From: an uncultured Eubacteriales bacterium
Lineage (GTDB): Bacteria > Bacillota > Clostridia > Oscillospirales > Butyricicoccaceae
Direction: 5' to 3'
DNA length: 8,646 bases
NCBI GenBank assembly: GCA_910585875.1
Contig: CAJUIK010000072.1
Coordinates: 1 to 8,646 of the forward strand
Every line of letters starts with the position of its first letter. The stretch's first letter is position 1. Below the pieces are notes generated by a model. That model was given only the letters and a program-made list of their open reading frames with translations, was not told the origin of the DNA and made no database searches. Shown here one piece after another: positions 5,070 to 8,646 of this stretch. A program made the position numbers and the translations under genes.

Positions 5070-5555
5070 ATGGCGGACGTATTTGACAAAAACAAGCGGT
5101 CGGATATCATGCGTCAAGTGAAATCCAACAACAATAAATCCACCGAACTGCGGCTGATCTCCGTCTTTCAGCGCTATCATATTACAGGCTGGAGGCGGAA
5201 TTACAAGGTGAAAGGCCATCCCGATTTCGTCTTTCTGAAGGAGAAAATCGCGATTTTTGTGGACGGCTGCTTTTGGCACGGCCACGACTGCCGCAACACC
5301 CGGCCGGCGGACAACCAGGATTATTGGCAGAAAAAGCGGGAGCGCAATATGCGCCGAGACCGGGAAACCACCGCCCTTTTTGAAACCCGAGGCTGGCGGG
5401 TCATTCGCATCTGGGAATGCGAATTCAAGGCGAAAAACCGGGAAATCCTGCTGGAAAAATTGTCCCCCCTGCTGGCGGAACAAGCCGGCTCTGGGGAACC
5501 CCAGAGGGCGGAAGGGCAAACGCCCCTTCCCCCTTCCAATAGCGCAATAGAATAG
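5070..5555 (+). CDS. vsr: Very short patch repair (Vsr) mismatch endonuclease
   Basis: A 161-aa Vsr endonuclease, which nicks next to T in T:G mismatches that arise when 5-methylcytosine deaminates and so protects methylated sites from C-to-T mutation. The N terminus DKNKRSDIMRQVKSNNNKSTE is typical. Catalytic Asp52 lies in HPDFVF. The core IFVDGCFWHGHDC (D65, C67, H70, H72, C74) together with Cys117 in WECEF would supply the structural zinc site and catalytic His known from E. coli Vsr. The ATG at 5070 gives the normal family N terminus; a TTG at 5046 would overlap the previous gene and lacks family support. The site before the ATG is weak, so translation may be coupled to the upstream gene. 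The core ends near residue 135; the last 26 residues are a Pro/Gly/Ser-rich tail encoded by inverted repeats. Confidence 0.95.
   Translation: MADVFDKNKRSDIMRQVKSNNNKSTELRLISVFQRYHITGWRRNYKVKGHPDFVFLKEKIAIFVDGCFWHGHDCRNTRPADNQDYWQKKRERNMRRDRETTALFETRGWRVIRIWECEFKAKNREILLEKLSPLLAEQAGSGEPQRAEGQTPLPPSNSAIE
5489..5530. repeat. Two adjacent inverted repeats in the vsr tail
   Basis: CTCTGGGG at 5489-5496 and CCCCAGAG at 5499-5506 form a perfect 8-bp inverted repeat with a 2-nt centre. It is followed by GGAAGGG at 5510-5516 with CCCTTCC at 5524-5530 (7 bp, 7-nt loop). Neither is followed by a U-run. They encode the non-conserved C-terminal tail of Vsr. Confidence 0.6.
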
Positions 5556-5559
5556 GAGG
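5554..5559 (+). promoter_or_regulatory. Ribosome binding site overlapping the vsr stop codon
   Basis: AGGAGG uses the last two bases of the vsr TAG stop and lies 10 nt before the ATG at 5570. It ties translation of the solute-binding protein to the end of the restriction-modification genes. Confidence 0.75.
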
Positions 5560-5569
5560 AACGGCGGCT

Positions 5570-6808
5570 ATGAGAATGAAACAATTTCTCTTATTGCTGA
5601 GCGTCAGTTTATTGTTATTGGGGCCTTCGGCCTGCAAAAACCAGGAGCGGCTGGAAACAGATCAATCAGAGGCGGCGGAAGTCGTCCAACTGACGGTTTG
5701 GGGCGCAGAGGAAGACGAAGCCCTTTTGCAGCAGATTTTTGATTCCTTTCAGCGCCATTACGCCGGCCAAGCGGAATTCCGCATCACTTATCAGGCCCAA
5801 AGCGAATCCAACTGCAAGGATATTCTGCTGGGAGATTTGGAAAACGGCGCGGATGTATTTGCCTTCGCCGACGATCAGGTAGCGGCGCTGGCCGCCGCCG
5901 GGGCCTTGGACCCCATTGAAAATGCGGCGGAAATCCGCGCCGCCAACCTTTCCGCCGCGGTGGAAGCCGCCAGCGTGGACGGGGTCTTATACGCCTACCC
6001 GCTGACGGCCGACAACGGGTATTTTCTCTATTATAACAAAGCCTATTTCTCTGAAGAAGATATCCAGAGCCTGAACCGGATGACGGCGGCGGCGGCCCAG
6101 GCCGGGCGGAAAGTGGCGATGGATTGGTCTTCCGCCTGGTATGTCTACGCCTTTTTCGGGAACACCGGTCTGGAGGTGGGGCTCAATGAAGACGGCATCA
6201 CCAACCGCTGCACCTGGAACAGCGCCGACGGCCCCGTCCGCGGCGTGGACGTGGCCCAGGCCATGCTGGATATCGCCGCCAGCCCCGGCTTCGCCAGCCT
6301 GACGGACGGCGATTTCCTGGCCGGCGTTCAAGACGGCTCTGTCGTGGCCGGCGTCAGCGGCGTGTGGAACGCGGTGGCCATTGAAGAGGCTTGGGGCGAA
6401 AACTTCGGCGCCGCCAAGCTCCCCCGCTTCGCCTGCGCGGGGCAGGACATTCAAATGGCCTCTTTCTCCGGCTGCAAATTGATCGGGGTAAACGCCTATT
6501 CCCAAAACCCCCAATGGGCGGCCCGGCTAGCCGAATGGATTACCAACGAAGAGAACCAAGCCCTCCGCTTTTCCATGCGCGGCCAAGGCCCCGCCAACGT
6601 CAACGCAGCCAATTCCCCAGAAACCCAGGCTTCTCCGGCCATCGCTGCCCTGCTGGCCCAATCGGAGTTTTCCCATCTCCAGCGGGTGGGCGGAAAGTTC
6701 TGGGACCCGGTGACGGCCTTCGCGGAAAATATGGCTCGAGGCAATCCTTCCGGCGAGTCTTTGCAAAGCCAGCTGGACCGCCTGACGGAAGCCGTAACGG
6801 CCCGATAG
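5570..6808 (+). CDS. Extracellular solute-binding lipoprotein (family 1 type)
   Basis: A 412-aa secreted lipoprotein. Residues 1-22 form a lipoprotein signal peptide: MRMK, a leucine-rich core, then GPSAC with the lipidated Cys22. The mature part reads as a family 1 (maltodextrin-type) binding protein: VVQLTVWGAEEDEALLQQIFDSF at the start of lobe 1, GADVFAFADDQVAALAAAGALDPI, PLTADNGYFLYYNKAYF, KLPRF and GCKLIGVNAYSQNPQWAARLAEWITNEENQ in the second half, and FWDPVTAFAENMARGNP near the end. The ligand is probably a sugar or similar small solute but cannot be fixed. No ABC permease or ATPase gene is adjacent; the next gene, 40 nt downstream, is a chemoreceptor. It may therefore present ligand to that receptor or serve permeases encoded elsewhere (inference). 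The start at 5570 is preferred over the ATG at 5576 for its spacing from AGGAGG. Confidence 0.9.
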   Translation: MRMKQFLLLLSVSLLLLGPSACKNQERLETDQSEAAEVVQLTVWGAEEDEALLQQIFDSFQRHYAGQAEFRITYQAQSESNCKDILLGDLENGADVFAFADDQVAALAAAGALDPIENAAEIRAANLSAAVEAASVDGVLYAYPLTADNGYFLYYNKAYFSEEDIQSLNRMTAAAAQAGRKVAMDWSSAWYVYAFFGNTGLEVGLNEDGITNRCTWNSADGPVRGVDVAQAMLDIAASPGFASLTDGDFLAGVQDGSVVAGVSGVWNAVAIEEAWGENFGAAKLPRFACAGQDIQMASFSGCKLIGVNAYSQNPQWAARLAEWITNEENQALRFSMRGQGPANVNAANSPETQASPAIAALLAQSEFSHLQRVGGKFWDPVTAFAENMARGNPSGESLQSQLDRLTEAVTAR

Positions 6809-6848
6809 CCGGCCGCCCTTGGATTTTGACGATTTCGGAGGAGATTTC

Positions 6849-8435
6849 ATGAAAAACAAGCTGACTCTACAGCAGCGGCTGATTGTCCCCGTGGCGTTAT
6901 TGGGGCTGATCGCGCTGCTATCCAACGTCCTGGCGGCGTTCAGCATCAACAACGTCAATTCCAACGCCGGGGTGATTGTGGACGATTATATGGCCAGCGA
7001 GGAACGGCTGGAAAAAATCCGCCGCTCGATGATGGATATCCACCGGCTGGCCCTATCCCATATTGTGGCAGAAGATCACGCCAGCATGATCCGGTTGGTG
7101 CAGCAAATCAAGGCGGAGGAGCGAGAATTAGACCAGGCCTTGGCGGATTATGAAACGTATGTCGCGCCGGAGGATGAAGCGGTTTACCGCGCTCTGCTGG
7201 AGGAATACGCCGCCTTCAAGCATTCGCTGGTGAGCCTGGTCTGCGCCAGCGCGGACAGCAAGACCCAACAGGCCTATGCGATGGCCAACGGGGACGTCGC
7301 TTCCCACGGCGGCGCGGCGGAGGAGCGCGTCGATTCCCTCTATGCCTCTGTCAGCAGCCAGGCCCAGGCGGCCCGCGGGCGGCTGACCGCGGTTTACATA
7401 TCTTCCCTGATCATCAGCGCCGCGGCGCTTTTGTTGGGCGTCCTTTTGGTGGCGGCGGCTTTTCGCATCATCCAAAAGTCTGTCATCGCCCCGATCCGGG
7501 GCGCCATGGACACGCTGCAAGACGGCTCCCGGCGTATCAGCGGCGTGGTGGGGGACGTCCGCGGCCGAACTCAAACCTCCAAAGACAGCGCCCAGGCTCT
7601 TTCCGGCCTGACGGCCCAGCTCTCCGCCGCGCTGGACGAGGTGGCCCGTAATTCCGCCGATATCCGGGCCAGCGCCTCCAACGCCCGGGGCGACGTGGCC
7701 GGCATGGCGGCGGAATGCGCTCAAATCACCGCCTATTCCGCGGAAATGCGGGGGCGGGCGGAGCTGATCGAACGATCCGCCCAAAAACAAATCCAAGAAA
7801 TCCGCGCCAGGACCCGGCAAATCCTGGCCGTCTTGGACCAGGCCATTCAGCAGAGCCAGAGCGTGAACCAGATCGAAAGCCTGACAAAGGATATTTTATC
7901 CATCTCCTCTTCCACCGACCTGATCGCGGTCAACGCCTCCATCGAGGCGGCCCGGGCGGGAGAAGCCGGCAAGGGCTTCGCCGTGGTAGCCCAAGAGATC
8001 CGGCAGCTGGCGGATTCCTGCGCGGCCACGGCCGGGCACATTCAGGCCGTCAGCTCTACAGTGACTGGGGCTGTGGAATATCTGGCCGGCAGCGCCCAGG
8101 AGTTGGTGGATTATTTGAGCGGCGCGGTTTTGGCGCAGTTTGAGCAATCGGCGCAGTCTGGGCAGCAATACCGGCAGGATTCCGCCTATATTGAGCGCTC
8201 TATCGAGGGGTTCAACCGGCAGATAACCGGCCTCCGGGGGATGATGGACGGGATCGCAGGCTCGATTTCCAATATTTCAGACGCCATTGGCGACGCGGCC
8301 GTCGGAGTCAGCGGCGCCGCCGGCAGCACCCGCAGCCTGGTGGACGATATGGCGGGCATCGCGGCTCGGATGAACGTCAACCAAGAAATTGTCGGCGAGC
8401 TTCAAAAACAGGTGGAGATTTTCGCAAATCTATAG
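6849..8435 (+). CDS. Methyl-accepting chemotaxis protein
   Basis: A 528-aa transmembrane chemoreceptor that signals through CheW and CheA to the flagellar motor. The layout is a short cytoplasmic N terminus, TM1 at about 11-33, a mostly helical extracellular sensor of about 145 residues resembling a four-helix bundle, TM2 at about 181-205, and a long cytoplasmic coiled coil. The highly conserved hairpin tip is clear: SISSSTDLIAVNASIEAARAGEAGKGFAVVAQEIRQLADS, with E366-F377 at the turn. After TM2 only VIAPIRGAMDTLQ resembles the start of a HAMP domain; the usual GDL and DEIG elements are missing. The two arms around the tip are almost equal (about 150 residues each). No C-terminal CheR-docking pentapeptide is present. 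The ATG at 6849 follows GGAGG by 7 nt. The frame is open to 6819, but that start has no ribosome binding site. It probably shares a transcript with the binding protein. Confidence 0.95.
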   Translation: MKNKLTLQQRLIVPVALLGLIALLSNVLAAFSINNVNSNAGVIVDDYMASEERLEKIRRSMMDIHRLALSHIVAEDHASMIRLVQQIKAEERELDQALADYETYVAPEDEAVYRALLEEYAAFKHSLVSLVCASADSKTQQAYAMANGDVASHGGAAEERVDSLYASVSSQAQAARGRLTAVYISSLIISAAALLLGVLLVAAAFRIIQKSVIAPIRGAMDTLQDGSRRISGVVGDVRGRTQTSKDSAQALSGLTAQLSAALDEVARNSADIRASASNARGDVAGMAAECAQITAYSAEMRGRAELIERSAQKQIQEIRARTRQILAVLDQAIQQSQSVNQIESLTKDILSISSSTDLIAVNASIEAARAGEAGKGFAVVAQEIRQLADSCAATAGHIQAVSSTVTGAVEYLAGSAQELVDYLSGAVLAQFEQSAQSGQQYRQDSAYIERSIEGFNRQITGLRGMMDGIAGSISNISDAIGDAAVGVSGAAGSTRSLVDDMAGIAARMNVNQEIVGELQKQVEIFANL

Positions 8436-8450
8436 TCGCGGCAGCGCGAC
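8435..8450 (+). repeat. Hairpin at the chemoreceptor stop codon
   Basis: GTCGCG (8435-8440) and CGCGAC (8445-8450) form a perfect 6-bp stem with loop GCAG, starting at the last base of the stop codon. No U-run follows, so it is not a classical terminator; it may stabilise the 3' end of the message. Confidence 0.45.
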
Positions 8451-8480
8451 GGCCGTGCTCCGTTTGAGTTTGGCGGTCAA

Positions 8481-8539
8481 TGGGCTTTTGTGCTCGGGGC
8501 CGGCGCTTTTGCCGAAGCCCAGCGGCGGGCGCAAAAGCG
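8481..8539. repeat. Interlocking inverted repeats downstream of the chemoreceptor
   Basis: TGGGCTT (8481-8487) pairs with AAGCCCA (8515-8521), and CGCTTTTGC (8504-8512) pairs with GCAAAAGCG (8531-8539). Both are perfect. The second pair starts inside the loop of the first and ends beyond it, so the two stems are either alternative or a pseudoknot. No gene is visible in this stretch. Confidence 0.5.
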
Positions 8540-8570
8540 TATGCGGCGGAGACGATGGACGCGGAGCCTA

Positions 8571-8592
8571 GCCGTCGGCCCATGCCGACGGC
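8571..8592. repeat. Perfect 9-bp hairpin near the right end
   Basis: GCCGTCGGC and GCCGACGGC enclose the loop CCAT. On the plus strand it is followed by GGCG and eight A, not U, so as a plus-strand terminator it would be unusual. On the minus strand it follows the U-run of the next terminator. Confidence 0.6.
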
Positions 8593-8596
8593 GGCG

Positions 8597-8624
8597 AAAA
8601 AAAAGAACCGGCCCGAAGGGGCGG
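8597..8624 (-). terminator. Terminator for a minus-strand gene beyond the right edge
   Basis: Read on the minus strand, a GC stem (8619-8622 with 8611-8614, extended by 8623-8624 with 8608-8609 across a bulge at 8610) is followed by TTC and then eight T (8604-8597). This is the expected form for an intrinsic terminator of a gene converging on the chemoreceptor from the right. Confidence 0.65.
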
Positions 8625-8646
8625 CGACGTAAGAAAACATTTTAAG

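Noticed and set aside
8377..8640. Minus-strand open frame of 87 codons at the right end
   Set aside because: It reads through a minus-strand intrinsic terminator and several hairpins, has no visible ribosome binding site, and overlaps the end of the chemoreceptor gene.

Overview
This window is GC-rich chromosomal DNA from what looks like a motile, Gram-positive Firmicute of the Clostridia type (Oscillospiraceae or Lachnospiraceae-like). The evidence is strong AGGAGG ribosome binding sites, consensus sigma-A promoters, a DegV-family protein, a lipoprotein solute-binding protein and a Clostridia-style chemoreceptor. The taxonomic call is inference from gene content and style. No transposase, integrase, CRISPR array or rRNA is visible.

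Left part (1-1960), mostly minus strand. A tRNA-Ser(GCU) gene has its own promoter and a terminator starting 3 nt after its CCA end, followed by two more hairpins. Next come a PAQR/hemolysin III membrane protein with its own promoter and a TetR-family regulator. Between tetR and the plus-strand degV gene, two near-perfect sigma-A promoters face each other, and a perfect 17-bp palindrome lies between them, at the predicted +1 of the degV promoter. This is the most striking regulatory structure in the window. TetR, the fatty-acid-binding DegV/FakB-type protein and the PAQR protein may form a membrane-lipid homeostasis cluster (inference).

Middle (2842-5555), plus strand. After the degV terminator, a consensus promoter drives a compact restriction-modification island: a C5-cytosine DNA methyltransferase, an overlapping gene for a DUF4928-like protein (the probable restriction endonuclease), and a Vsr mismatch endonuclease. 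Vsr would repair T:G mismatches left when the methylated cytosine deaminates.

Right part (5556-8646), plus strand. Fourteen bases after vsr, with no terminator or visible promoter, comes a family-1-type solute-binding lipoprotein. It is followed by a methyl-accepting chemotaxis protein with a four-helix-bundle-like sensor and almost no HAMP. No ABC permease is present, so the lipoprotein may act as a ligand-sensing partner for the receptor. The five genes from the methyltransferase to the chemoreceptor could share one transcript. The last 211 bases are non-coding, rich in inverted repeats, and end in a terminator for a minus-strand gene outside the window.
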